Positions 32,083 to 44,107 of a DNA stretch of 64,000 nt are shown piece by piece. Source of the stretch: Mytilus trossulus. Lineage: Eukaryota; Mollusca; Bivalvia; Mytilida; Mytilidae. Every line of letters starts with the position of its first letter. Positions within the stretch are counted from its first letter, which is position 1. A program made the translations under genes and the position numbers. A model generated the notes under the pieces. It worked only from the letters and a program-made list of their open reading frames with translations, was not told the DNA's origin and did no database searches. The DNA is taken from positions 2,889,001 through 2,953,000 of the forward strand of contig NC_086382.1 of NCBI RefSeq assembly GCF_036588685.1, given 5' to 3'.

Positions 32083-32389
32083 TAAATTTTAACTCAATTT
32101 TGAAATAGTTTTTATACCATCCATTGATAAAACAAGTCACATCTCTTTTAAGGCTAATATTCAGTACCACAGTAACTCTGCATCTGTCAACGGAGTATTT
32201 GTAAGTGTAGGACCACCAATGCACCCACATCAATTTAGAACGTATCTAAAAGTAGTCCCCGCCTGTAAAATATAGCACCTTTGATATCACTGTTTGATAA
32301 CTAAAATACAGATATACAGAAACTAGATTGATTTTCTCGCTTGAGCTGGTACAGCGAAAGTGAGAAAAGCAATCGAGTTGAGATGACCA

Positions 32390-34551
32390 ATGATAATCTG
32401 TTTAATGAAGAAATTAAAAATTCCATTCAATATAGGAATATGTATCATTCAAAAAAAAGATTGGATAAACTTTAAAAAGTGGCGTAATAAAACAACGTCG
32501 TTAATATTTAATGCAAAAAAGGAATATTACCAAAACGCGAAAACTAGTTCCAAAAATAGTAAAGAACTTTGGAATCACATTAAAGAGTTAAATCCAAAAG
32601 AGGATAATATTTTCCCACCTAAAATGCAGTATGAAAATCAAACGGTTTATAACAACCAAGATATTGTAAATACTCTTAATGTTCATTTTTCATCCGTAGC
32701 TGAAAAACTTATTGGAAAATAATACTTCAGATATGGATTTTTCTATGCTACAAAATTTTACTAGTAAAAAATTAAAGAAAACTGAAAATTTTCATTTAAA
32801 ACTCATTTCCGTTGGAGAGGTGTGTTCTCAACTAAAACATCTTAATATTAATAAATCCGCTGGTTTGGAATGAATTGGTCCCAAATTTTTAAAGCTAAGT
32901 GCAGAAATAATATCCCCATCATTAACTTTTTTAATAAACAAAGTATAACTTCAAATCGTTTTCCGCAAAAAATAAAACTTGCAAGAGTAACTGCTTTACA
33001 AAAAGGAGCCCTTAAATTATCTTCCAATTTTAAATACCATATTTAAAATTTTCGAAAGACATGTATGTACACAGTTATTTGAATTCCTAAACTATAAAAA
33101 TTTGTTACATATCGCCCAGTCAGGTTTCAGACAAGGTCATTCCTGCCAAACAGCGCTAACTAAACTTATTGACGAATGGTTAGAATATTTAGATAATGGA
33201 GAAATAGTTGGTACAGTGTTTTTAGATTTCAGTAAGTCTTTTGACCTTATTAACCACGTCATACTTTTAGAAAAGTTAAAATTTTATCATATCGGAAAAC
33301 ATATAATAGAGTGGATAAAATCATATTTGTCTGACAGACAACAAGAAGCCCAATACGCTAACATTAAATCTGATAAATCGTTTGTAAAGTATGGAGTCCC
33401 TCACGGTTCTATTTTAGGTCCGCTGTTATTTTTAATATATATAAATGATTTACCACTTCATGTTAAACAATCCAATATGGATTTATATGCGGATGATTCA
33501 ACATTACATTTTCGTGATTAAAACATTGAAAAAATAAACAGCATATTGCAAAATGATTTAAATGCTATACAATTTTGGTGTAACAATAACAGTATGAAAA
33601 TCAATGCACAAAAAACTAAGTGTATGAAATTGGGTTCAAAACCAAAACTTAAACAACTATCAGAATTATGCATTACCGTCAACGAAACATGTAATGAGAA
33701 TGTCCATTCTTTCAAATTACTTGGAATTGACATTGATGAAAATTTAAGCTGGAAAGATCATGTTGATCGTGTATGTTAAATAATGTCATCTAAAGTATCA
33801 CTTTTATATAAAATTAAAGTATATTTGCCAATACACACAAAGCAACTATTTTATAATGCATATATTATACCATATATAGACTATTGTAGTTCAGTTTGGG
33901 AAAATTTATCACAAAAAGATTCAGATAGAATCATAAAACTTCAAAACAGAGTAGCAAGAATTATACTGGAATGCGATATTTCTATTCCATCTAATTTCAT
34001 GTTTACTTCTTTACAATGGCTATCTTTTACCAAAAGAATAAAATACCAACAATCAATTTTAGTGTATAAAATTGTAAATGGGCTAACACCTGATTACTTA
34101 GCAATTCTAAATATTGATGATGTGCAACGCCACAACTTACGATCTGTCTCTAATTTTGATTCTTTTGTTCCAAGACCAAATACAAATTTTTATAAAAAAT
34201 CTTTTCATTACTCTGCAACCAAAGTATGGAATAATTTACCACTCGAAATAAAAAAAATGTCCTAATGTGGAATTATTTAAGAAACATAGTTATAATCATT
34301 TTCTTGAAAATTATATGCAAGTCAAATAATTTGTTTTTCTCTAACAAAACTATATCAAATATTGCCATTTATTACCCTTTGTATATTTCAATGATTGAAT
34401 TGTTGTATATACTAGTAATATATATTGTAATTTAATGTATCAATGTTAACTGTATGCATGTATTTTGTTTTAAGGGCCTCAATGAAAATTATACTATTTC
34501 TAATTGAGTTACCCTCTTTAAATAAAGAATTTATTATTATTATTATTATAA
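32390..34551 (+). pseudogene. CR1/Jockey-like LINE pseudogene, 5'-truncated
   Basis: Begins in the linker before RT (WINFKKWRNKTTSLIFNAKK). A frameshift near 32720 and a stop near 32870 follow. The RT core in one frame: SGFRQGHSCQTAL, FLDFSKSFDLINH, YGVPHGSILGPLLFLIYIND, DLYADDSTL (catalytic YADD). Then LLGIDIDENLSWKDH and the C-terminal YCSSVWENLSQ, LQNRVARII, ATKVWNNLP. Stops at 33519-33521 and 33777-33779, and a frameshift near 34255, break it; coding similarity ends about 34329. The 3' tail is an (ATT)n run at 34531-34549, typical of CR1/L2-type elements. Q of GVPQG is H. Confidence 0.85.
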
Positions 34552-34844
34552 CTACAGAATTTACCTAAATGTTTTACAGGCTGTGAAATAGAAACAATGA
34601 ACACAAACCAGATTTGAATTGTCCCTGTTCTTTACTGATTATATTCAATGTACCTCTATAATAGAAAAACTCCAAAACTAGTACATGTATAATGCAAAAT
34701 GACATCAAAATGACATATGTTTCAATAGTTTTGTTTTGCCCTTATTGCATTTTGCTTTTAAAAGATATATAGGAATGATAATGTCACTGTATCTATCATG
34801 GATAGTATTTTAACTCTTCAAAAATATTTGCCAGTCATTTGCAA

Positions 34845-35115
34845 TTTTGCGCCTGTCCCAAGTCAGGAGCCTCTGGCCTTTGTTAGTCTTGTATTTTTTC
34901 TAATTTTAGTTTCTTGTGTATAATTCAGAGTTTAGTATGGCGTGCATTATCACTGTACTAGTATACATATTTTTTAAGGGGCCAGCTGAAGGACACCTCC
35001 GGGTGCGGAAGTTTCTCACTACATTAAAGACCTATTGGTGGCCTTCAACTGTTGTCTACTCTATGGTCGGGTTGTTGTGGATTTGACACATTCCCCCTTT
35101 TCCTTTCTTAATTTT
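34845..35115 (-). repeat. R3 repeat, antisense copy
   Basis: Reads GCCTGTCCCAAGTCAGGAGC, GGCCAGCTGAAGGACACCTC, GGTCGGGTTGTTGT. It lies between the LINE and the first recognised WDTC1 exon. Confidence 0.75.
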
Positions 35116-35193
35116 ATTTGCTCAACCTGACATACTTCAGATACATAAAGGACTTTGTTTTAGTTTGTCACATTTTATTGTGTCTGTCCACAG

Positions 35194-35329
35194 AAGCAGC
35201 TTGTACGAATGGATTTAGTCTTCATAAAAATGGTACAACGAATGGTGTTGCTAATGGTGTACAGGCTGCAGCCGCTGCTGTGATGAAGGCAGAATAAGAA
35301 GTGGATGCTAAATATAGATCTTTTAAAAG
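35194..35329 (+). pseudogene. WDTC1: WDTC1 linker exon with in-frame stop
   Basis: Acceptor TCTGTCCACAG and donor AAAAG/GTAAAC bound an exon. Its frame reads NGFSLHKNGTTNGVANGVQ, a low-complexity N/G linker like the one before the TPRs in animal WDTC1. The frame then meets TAA at 35295-35297 (MKAE-stop-EVDAKYRSFK). Joining to the acceptor at 35771 would meet a second in-frame stop, TGA at 35791. A rescue is possible: a weak donor at GCT/GTGATG (exon end about 35277), in phase 0, joined to acceptor CACAAG (exon start 35815) would remove both stops. Which is true needs transcripts. Confidence 0.6.
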
Positions 35330-35814
35330 GTAAACTTGGGTTTCCAGGAAACAATTTTTTGAGAGATATGATAGGTTTGGGAAACCAGAAATTGTTACTT
35401 CTGTCAATGATTGTGGGTTCTTTTATTTTCATGGGTTAATTTTCATAGAATAAGGAAAATGTATATTTGTGAAAATTAACTTCGTTGTTTAGCCAAACTC
35501 TTTATACAAAACTATAAAAAAAATAATTTCAGTGAATATTCAAATTAGTGATTTACCAATACACACAAAATCCACATTTGTATTCAGTAATATCCACTGT
35601 ATATTATATGTAATTTTGAATTTAAATGGAAGCATTAAATTATTTTGATATAAAAAGATTTTTATTTTGTAAAAGTATCTAGAAAATAAAATTCAATTGA
35701 CATATTATGACTGTAGTTTTTCTATTTTGTAAACCAAAAAATATATGGTTGCTTAAAGTGTCTTTACTCAGTTTCATAGATTTGAAGAAATGATTTATCA
35801 ATTTTATGCACAAG

Positions 35815-38800
35815 CTGGATAATAAAGGCTTACCACAGGCAGTTGAGATACTTAAGAAGAAAGCTAACAGTTATTTTGAGAAAGAACATTATTCTAAGGC
35901 TATTTACTTATATAACCAAGCCGTAGCTAGATCTTCTAATTCATCTGTGTTGTTTGGGAATAGAGCAGCAGCTTACATGAAAAGAAAATGGTAGGTTGCT
36001 ATGGTTATGACTTGATTTAAATGACACATTTTGAAATTGAAGGGCCATTTGCAGTTAATGTTTTATCCATTAAGGAATAAACAAGTTCAAACATGAAATA
36101 GACATGTAAATTTGGGCTGAACATGGTCTAAATATATTTCTCTTTCACCAAAAGTTTCATTTCTGCAAATTTGTTGTTTAAGTAAACAAGGACATCAAAA
36201 GCACTATTTTGTGTCGGAGTAGATCTTCTTTTACATACATTCTAAATTGAAAGGAGTAAATAGTGTCTGACACCTTAATAAATAATTTATATATTTGAAA
36301 GACAACACAGTTTAAAATTCCAGTTTTCCTCGTCACATGTTTATTACATGTATGAGGTTTAGAATGTCAACTGGTAGAGGGAATTCTCAAATCTTTCAAT
36401 TTCATTGGTATTTTTTGTTGAAGAGGGGTAAATAGCCTCATTTGCAGATTGATACTCTCATAAAACTCACTTCTGATTAGTTGAAATTTTAACCTTTTAA
36501 CCTTTAATATTTCAGGGATGGTGATTTATATGCAGCATTAAGAGACTGTCATAGTGCTTTACAATTAGATCCAAACCATTTGAAAGCTCATTTTCGATTG
36601 GCTAGATGTTTGTATGAGTTGTCATGGCCACAGGAAGCTTATGATTGTTTACAACAATTTAAAAATAAGTGTCCAGACTATGCAAAAAGTAATGCATGTG
36701 AAGCTTTAGACAAAGACATTAAAGCAGCCATTAGCTCTAATGCAGGTAAGTAACAGAGTTCCATGAGGGTTTGGATTGGAGGAAAATGGAGAAAAATGGA
36801 GAAAACAATAAGAAAAGTGAATAATGAGATGGATAAATATAAAGAATAATGGATAAAAAAAAAATGAATAATAGAGAAAAATGGCTTATGGTAGAAATTA
36901 AACAATAAAGGAATGAAAACTTTATATAACTCAATTATTTTTGTTCTCTGACTATAGACTTTTAGAGAAATGCTTTTTTGTCTTGTAAGAAAAAAAAATG
37001 AAAGAAGCAGAAACATTTTTTGTTATACAAAAGGTTAAGAAGATACCTTAATAAAAATATAAAAAAAATATATAAGTAGAAGAAAGGTAGAAAAGTCCAT
37101 TGTCAAAAAAAAAAAGAGGAACAACAATCGACAAAACACTGCACTGACAACTAAAATTATTTATTGAATTCCATATGGTTGAAGAGTTTATAGTAACCGA
37201 TAGTTGTTTACATACATCTTACACATTCTTTGACTCTGTTTGGATAATTAATTTGATGAAAATCATTTATAGCACATCATTCTGCATATTTTTTATTTGT
37301 AACAATAGATGATAAAGACCCAGATAATGCTGTAGATCCACAGGCTGCTATGAGAAAGAAGTCCTTCCCAATATCTGACCAGGAGAAATTATGGCGGGAA
37401 GCAGCCTTTGACCATGAGTCCAGGTTCTGTGGGCATTGCAATACAACTACAGATATAAAAGAAGCTAATTATTTTGGAAGGTATAATTTATTTGAATTTA
37501 CTGTAATAAGAGCGTTATGCTTGCAGTAAATTCAGTTAATACTGTCAAGTCTGGTAATTTCATATGTCCTGTAAATTGACATAACATTTGCTAAAGAATT
37601 TATTGGATGCATCCGGATATAGACCTTAAGGCAACTTTTTATAAGACGGCAAAAAATGTTTCTCATTGTATAATGCTATCATGTCGTTGTTGTCATCCAA
37701 GACACATTTAGTTTCCTGACAATAACTTTAGTTTTAGTGAATAGATCTTTATAAATATTTACCACTTCCACTAAAGGAAGATTATATGATTGATTTTGGG
37801 TGTTATGGTTTTCTGGTCAATGGACAATTAAGACAATTCAAAAGCATTGTAAGGGAGGTAACTCAAAAACATTTAACATACAGTGTTGGGTATGTACAGA
37901 CTTACCTCCCTTACACTACTTGTAAACTATGTATATAGAAATGTCAGGTTTTGGACTAATTGCAAAAAAGGGGGGGGGGTGTAGTAGTTTTCAAATTTTT
38001 TCCCCCCAAATTTCTCAAATTTCAAATTTTTGAAAAGTTTGAAGAAGAAATCTGTAATTGCACAAATAGATATGTAAGATCTTGACATTTGTTTTGTGTC
38101 AGAAACTCATATTATGTCAAAAATTTGATCACAATCGAAATTCAGAGCTGTATCAAGCTTGAATGTTGTGTCCATGCTTGCTCCAACTGTTCAGGGTTCG
38201 ACCTTTGTGGTCCTATAAAGCTGCGCCCTGCAGAACACCTGGTTAATTGTTAAAGGAATTGAGGTCAAGATGTTAACTAAGATATATAGTATGTACAGTG
38301 TACTTTTGATATTATGGGAAGATATATTGAACATGTAATATAAATATAGAAAATGATAATCTCATTGCTTTGTAGGTGATCTTAATCTTGTGTTCTTCAG
38401 CCAAAATCAAAAGCACCTCTAGATAGCTCTTTATATTGTAGAAATATATTTCAAATTGTGTTACATATATACTTTATATAACTAACTTTTTGCCTGTAAA
38501 ACAAAATTTAACACAGTGACTGTAAATTCAGAAATTTGCAACATTTTATTATTGCAAAGAATCACGTCACGAAAGGTTTTGCAAAAACAAAATTTAATAC
38601 AGCAGTTTTTGAAGTTGTAATAAATAATCTTACATTTCTTTGTTCAACAATGAAAATTTTGTAAAAGTACAGTATATCATGTTAATATTTGCAGCAATGG
38701 TCAGTATATAGTAGCAGGATCTGATGACGGTTCTTTCTTTATATGGGAGAAGAATACTACAAATATTGTACGGGTATTAAAAGGAGACGACTCTATAGTA

Positions 38801-39739
38801 AATTGTCTACAGCCACATCCAAGTCATTGTTTGTTAGCCACCAGTGGAATAGATCCGGTGGTACGATTGTGGAGTCCTTTAGCAGAGGTATATTTGCATT
38901 TTGTGATCAATTGATTGGTTGATTAATTGATGTATAGAGGCAAATATTACATTTATATTCAGATTAATTACTTGTAAGATACATATCAATAGACTTTGCT
39001 TTGTACTGGAAGGACAGTGATGCAAATTGATTATGTACAAGTTAGACTGTTTTCACCATGTGATATAGATTTTTATTTGTCTTTGTTTTCAACTTTATGC
39101 GTTCATAGGATTTTGGTTTTAGATGTCATTTTAAGGCATTATCTTTTCTCAAATTATCCAGATTTATTTTCTTATAAGGATGTAAATTCTGGATTAGAAA
39201 AATTTACAACAATTTTGAATTTGACTTTGTACTGCACTAAGTTAAGTTTTGATGCAAAATGGACAAATGTTAAAACATAAAGACTATGTTTTAGTTATGC
39301 TATTTTAGATCTTCTCTGTTTTTTATTTGATGGGTCCCCATGAAGTTTTCAGAATAGAGAATTATGGGGAAATGTGCAGAATAGAGAGCAATGAAATTAA
39401 AGAACAGAGAAAAATAGGCAAAAAAGATAAAGAATAGATATTTATTTAAGCTCTACTAAGTTATTTTAATTTAATTTTAATTCTGAAATAAATTGAAAAG
39501 GTAGTCTGCAATAATTTTAAATTAAGAATGACTAACATTTTATCTTTCAGGATGGTTCAAAGAATGAAAGAGAAATTGATAACTCAGATGACGCAGCATT
39601 AGCCAATCAAAAGAGAATGAATGCTGACCCCTTAGAGGTCATGCTAATGAACATGGGATACCGGATCACTGGAGTGTTTGATGTAGATGAAGAAGAAGAA
39701 CAGAGAGGTTACCAAGGGGTCAATTGTCGACCCAGTTGA
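35815..39739 (+). CDS. WDTC1: WDTC1 orthologue, TPR and C-terminal WD40 exons
   Basis: Exons 35815-35990, 36516-36745, 37309-37480, 38695-38887 and 39551-39739 join in phase to 960 bp (319 codons plus TGA). A shorter-start alternative is the ATG at 35806. All introns are GT-AG. The first two exons hold TPRs (ANSYFEKEHYSKAIYLYNQA, FGNRAAAYMKRKWDGD, HLKAHFRLARCLYEL). Then FCGHCNTTTDIKEANYFG, the WD40 repeats (SDDGSFFIWEK, VNCLQPHPSHCLLATSG, DPVVRLW) and the tail NADPLEVMLMNMGYRITG ending NCRPS. These are hallmarks of WDTC1 (adipose, DCAF9), a CUL4-DDB1 ligase substrate receptor that restrains adipogenesis in flies and mammals. The N-terminal WD40 repeats expected upstream are not found in this window. 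AATAAA near 40126 and 40354 are poly(A) candidates. Confidence 0.9.
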
Positions 39740-41029
39740 GTTGCCTTGATTTATAGAATAATAATTTAAGACAGTTTATTAAGTTTAAAACTTGTTTTTG
39801 TATATGAATTGTTATTGTGATGTTGTTAAACCAGATTATGATACATAATTATTTAAATGGCTGTATAACAGTATTTCCTCCCCAGTATGAGAGCCTCATT
39901 GCTCTATAGATTTTTGTAATCTCCCTTTGCTTATTCAATGTATGACAAGTCTGGATCATACATATGTTTTGAAGTAAAAATTGAAGAGGTCATTGATCCA
40001 TGCTTTCTTTTAATTTGAATAGAAGAAAGAAAATCAAAATGTATACATAATTAGGTATTGTTTTAATTCCTAATGGATTTTGTATTTTTGATTATAAATC
40101 ATAATTAATTCAAAAATATGTGCAGGAAATAAACATTGTTATTTTAATCCTTTTTGAAAACAAATTTGTGAAAATGTAAACAATTTGTATTTTCATTTAC
40201 TATTTGTATTCTTGAAATATTCTTCTATATATCAATTTATATAATTCTTACTAAAATTTGCTCAAAATCTCTCTGTTTTTTGTATCTTTGTAAAATGATA
40301 TACTTGCTTGAAATGATATGTGTCAGATATAAGATATTTTTGTCGGAGGGAAGTAATAAAATCATTGTTTTTGCTTTCAAGCACACATTAAAAAAAAGAA
40401 TGATCTAGACAAAAGCTCAACAGAAAATATAACTGTTTATAATCATAAAAAAAGAAAATACAGTTAACTCTTAATATTTGAATCTCTTTTGTAAAAATTG
40501 ATCCCCTATCTCAAAGTAAAATATTTCATAGATGTCCTAGATTTTCAATTTTATTTTCTCCCTTTATCCCAAAATTCCTTTTATAACCTTTAAAAAATTT
40601 CAACAGTATGCTCAAGTTTGATGTATTTGCTATAAGCAGTTTTTTTTTAAGGTATCTTATATTAAAATATGTTCAATTTTTAAGAATACTAAATTCAATT
40701 CAACTATATCAATTTAAATGTTGAAGATATATATCATTACATATCCCATATTCTTTTCTCAACCAGTTGATATTTTTTTTGAATACTAATGTATTAATAA
40801 ATTTTTCTTGGTTTTGTCATTTGTCAGTATTTGATTATGTTAAATTTTCTTGGATTTTTCTTGTTTTTTTTTCTGTTGAGATATATTACCAAAAATACAT
40901 GTATAATGCACATGTTTAAGCATCCATTTTATTAACAAATAATAAAATAAAATCTATGCTGCTTATGAGCATGACAGGAAGTGTGTTTATAAATTGTTTA
41001 TAAAGAACAGTAATTGTAAATCCAGAATT
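39740..41029. other. 3' UTR and flank of WDTC1
   Basis: AT-rich, no coding frame. AATAAA-type signals near 40126 and 40354 could end the transcript. Confidence 0.45.
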
Positions 41030-41560
41030 TATTGCTTTTATTTATTATTATAATATAATATTTTATTGAAAAGCACTTTACGCCCATATGGGCCAATGTC
41101 TTAAAACATTATACATAATATACAGTTTACATATATAAAACAATGAAAATAAACACAGCAGACACTTTGAATTATAATCCTTGTCTTTCTCTAAAACAAC
41201 ATATGTATATATATATAAGAGATTAAAATTATATCAAGGACTCCCTGCCCTCAGTCTTAGTGACTTTTTTAAAAAGGAGTCTTATTTGCAAGTGTCCTGT
41301 TTAGTTTCAGGATTGGAATATGTTTTAGTTTAACTACATCATTTAAGTTATTACATTTATTTTCATTTAAACATTCTTTTTTTAATTGTTCATTTATTTT
41401 ACATTTAAAAAAGAAATGAAACTCATTATCTAGTACATCACAATGTGTATATATAGTCTTAAATCTCGGAATTTTCCTATATCTACCAGTTTCTATTTAT
41501 AAACAGTGGTCACTTATTCGAAATTTACAAATTAGTTGTCTATAAAGACAAAAATGGGAG
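41030..41560 (-). pseudogene. LINE 3' end, decayed
   Basis: On the minus strand the translated remnant reads GRYRKI...RLYIHCDVLDNEFHFFFKCKIN, the C-terminal zinc-knuckle-like end of a non-LTR retrotransposon ORF2 (HC..EFHF..KC). It then runs into a 3' UTR with the dyad TTGGCCCATATGGGC and an AATAAA/ATAATA-rich tail near 41040. Only the last part of the element remains. Confidence 0.6.
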
Positions 41561-42829
41561 GCAAATCAATTTTTTTCAGTTAACTTTGTATAAAAGTTTT
41601 AAATATGAAGTTCAATAAATGTTATAATAATTCTGAGACATTTTTAAAATTCGGAAATGATATAGAATTTTAATGAAGAATGTGCTAATTTAGTTTGTTT
41701 CAATTTAAAATGAAGTCTTATTGTCTTTTGTTTTGATTTTGTTCTTAGTTTTTAAGAAAGTTTTTTCCATTTACATTTTTAAAGATGAAAACAAGGAAAA
41801 TGTTCGCTATTAAACATAAGATGTAAATAAGTAAATTTGTGTGAAGTGTTCTAGCAATTATACTACATCTCTTGAAGCGATAGAAAGTACTTTAGAAAAT
41901 TGAACAGATTTTTTTGTTATATAAAAAAATGATAAGGAAAAAGAGATATGAAGGATACCAAAGGTACATTAAAACTCATAAGTCACAAATTGAAGAAATC
42001 ATGAAAAAAATTGAAGCTTATAAAAATAGGATTCATTTTATCTGTTCACCCTTCAGCTTATTTTAATTGGACCATAATATTTTTGTCATTGTATTTGTCA
42101 CACATTTTTTTTATTCATTACTTTGCAGTTGATTTCGTTTAAGTAAACCAATCAAACTGAAATTTTATCAAAATAATCATTGCCTCTAATTAAGTGTTTT
42201 GAATGAAAATTAGTCACAAAGGGACAAACAAAAAAAAGTACATATTCTAATACCTTTCCTTCTGTATACTTCTGTGTGTTATATATCAAGGGTTTGTTAA
42301 AGCATATAATGTTTTTAAATATATAATGGTACTAATAATATTTGACAAAACTATAAATCAAGATTAAACTTGTATGAAGCACATACTCCCTATTGTATAC
42401 CACTATAAACCTGTATGTAATGTGTTTGATTCAGTGATAGACACCTATGACAATTACAATGTCTTGGACAAATTATAAATAGTATTAGCTATGTGATCAT
42501 GTTTTATTCAGTTGTTTTACTTTGTACCAGGAAGGTATAATTTCAACATATTATTTTAATTGCCATGCTTGCAGATTATTTGTAATAAAAAGCTTTGATT
42601 AAAAGCTACAAATAAAGAAATTATCATGTGTTGTTGTTTTGCATTTTAATCATTTCCATTAAGTTTTACCCTTGTCTGTCTGTGCATTCATCACATATGT
42701 CCCGAAAATTGGCTTCCATCCTCTAACTATAGTTTTCCTTGCCCAAATGTTAAACGTGAACTGTAGTTGTAAGATCAAACAATTGAAATAGTTTTATCAA
42801 GTGGACGTTTTATTTAGGAAAAACGTATC
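41561..42829. other. Intergenic, minor repeat pieces
   Basis: GATACCAAAGG(T/G)ACA blocks near 41955 recur near 26676, a minor family. No gene recognised. Confidence 0.4.
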
Positions 42830-42945
42830 GTTAAAAAGGAAATTAAGAATAATACCAAACTCTGAGAAAAATTCAAAACAAAACCTAATCAAATGGCAAA
42901 ATCAAAAGCTCAAACACATCAAACTAATGAATAACAACTGTCTTT
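42830..42945 (-). repeat. R5 repeat, antisense fragment
   Basis: CTCTGAGAAAAATTCAAAAC, ATGGCAAAATCAAAAGCTCA, ACACATCAAACTAATGAATA; same as the 27290 copy. Confidence 0.65.
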
Positions 42946-44107
42946 AAACCATTCCAAAACATTTCCTTCTAGGTTTGTGGTACAAATAGTAGACTCATTC
43001 CTCACCATCTTATTAGTCTATGAACCAGCGTTAAATAGATATATATATCAATCATACTATTTACTCTGACCTTGACTGACACTATATTTATTTTTAAATC
43101 ACTATGGTTATGAGCAGAAATCACTTCCAACATGATATGCTAAAAGTTATAGGGTATTTTGTGTACTGGAAAATTGTCCCAATCAATTATGGTACTTAAC
43201 CTTTGACCAAACTATTATATCCTAGAGGCTAGTCCACAACTTTAAATTGTTATGGGAAAAGGAATAAATTGCAAACAATCCAAACTATTTGTCTGAAGAA
43301 CTTAATAAAGTTTGTTAAGTGTTTTATACGATGTTGATTCACCTTTTACAAGGGTTCTCTACTCAATAAATGATTTGTCCATTCGATGTATGAAAACAAC
43401 TCGACAACTAGTTAGGAAAAGAATCTTGCAATACATGGAATGTGTACCTAATTGCATGTACATTGCAAACAATTCCACTGACATAGCAGAAGGGATATAT
43501 AGTTAGGTCGGGTTCTTTTGTAATTCCGACCAAATACGTATATAATGGGCTGGCCCATTTGAGTATTAAAACCATGTTGGAATTTGGCCAATAGCCTCTA
43601 ACTTCGTTCTCAGGCATACGCAGCTCGTTCTCTGACCAAAATGGGAACAAGTTTCTTTTTCAAATTTCAAATTTTTGTTGTCTGAAATATGATGTATCTT
43701 TTATATTAAAATTCTTTAGCAAGAGTAAATTTAAACCACTTTTTATATGACCGCAAACATTTTTTCAGTCGTGTATTGATATAACGTTGTCTTAGTCATC
43801 GGTTTCCGAAGACGGATTGTTTCCGGATAATAGCTTTGATATGAGTAAATAGGAATCACAATGTTTATAACCACAAAAGGAAGGTTGGGATTGATTTTGG
43901 GAGTTATGACCCTAACAGTTTAGGAATGAGGGCCCAAATAAGCATTTTTGTAGTTTCCAGACAATATCTTGTGTTTAAGTTTATGAATCTCTCTGATATT
44001 ATACCACAAGCTTCCATACTACAAAGGGATGGTTAGTAATGCCTTTTGGGGGTTATGGCTGAAACAATTTAGGAATTTAGAATGAAAAGGAGAAAACAAG
44101 GGTTTTC
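42946..44107. other. Intergenic, no gene recognised
   Basis: Frames at 43312-43506 and 43408-43650 overlap on opposite strands and have no domain. At 43875-44100 the phrase GGTTGGGATTGATTTTGGGA, followed by GTTATG and GTTTAGGAAT, occurs in a tandem-like pair. Confidence 0.35.

Noticed and set aside
36678..37016. 112-codon minus-strand frame
   Set aside because: It overlaps the WDTC1 exon antisense and AT-rich intron; low-complexity hydrophobic.
38996..39280. 94-codon frame between WDTC1 exons
   Set aside because: It lies wholly in an intron with clean GT-AG borders around it and has no domain.
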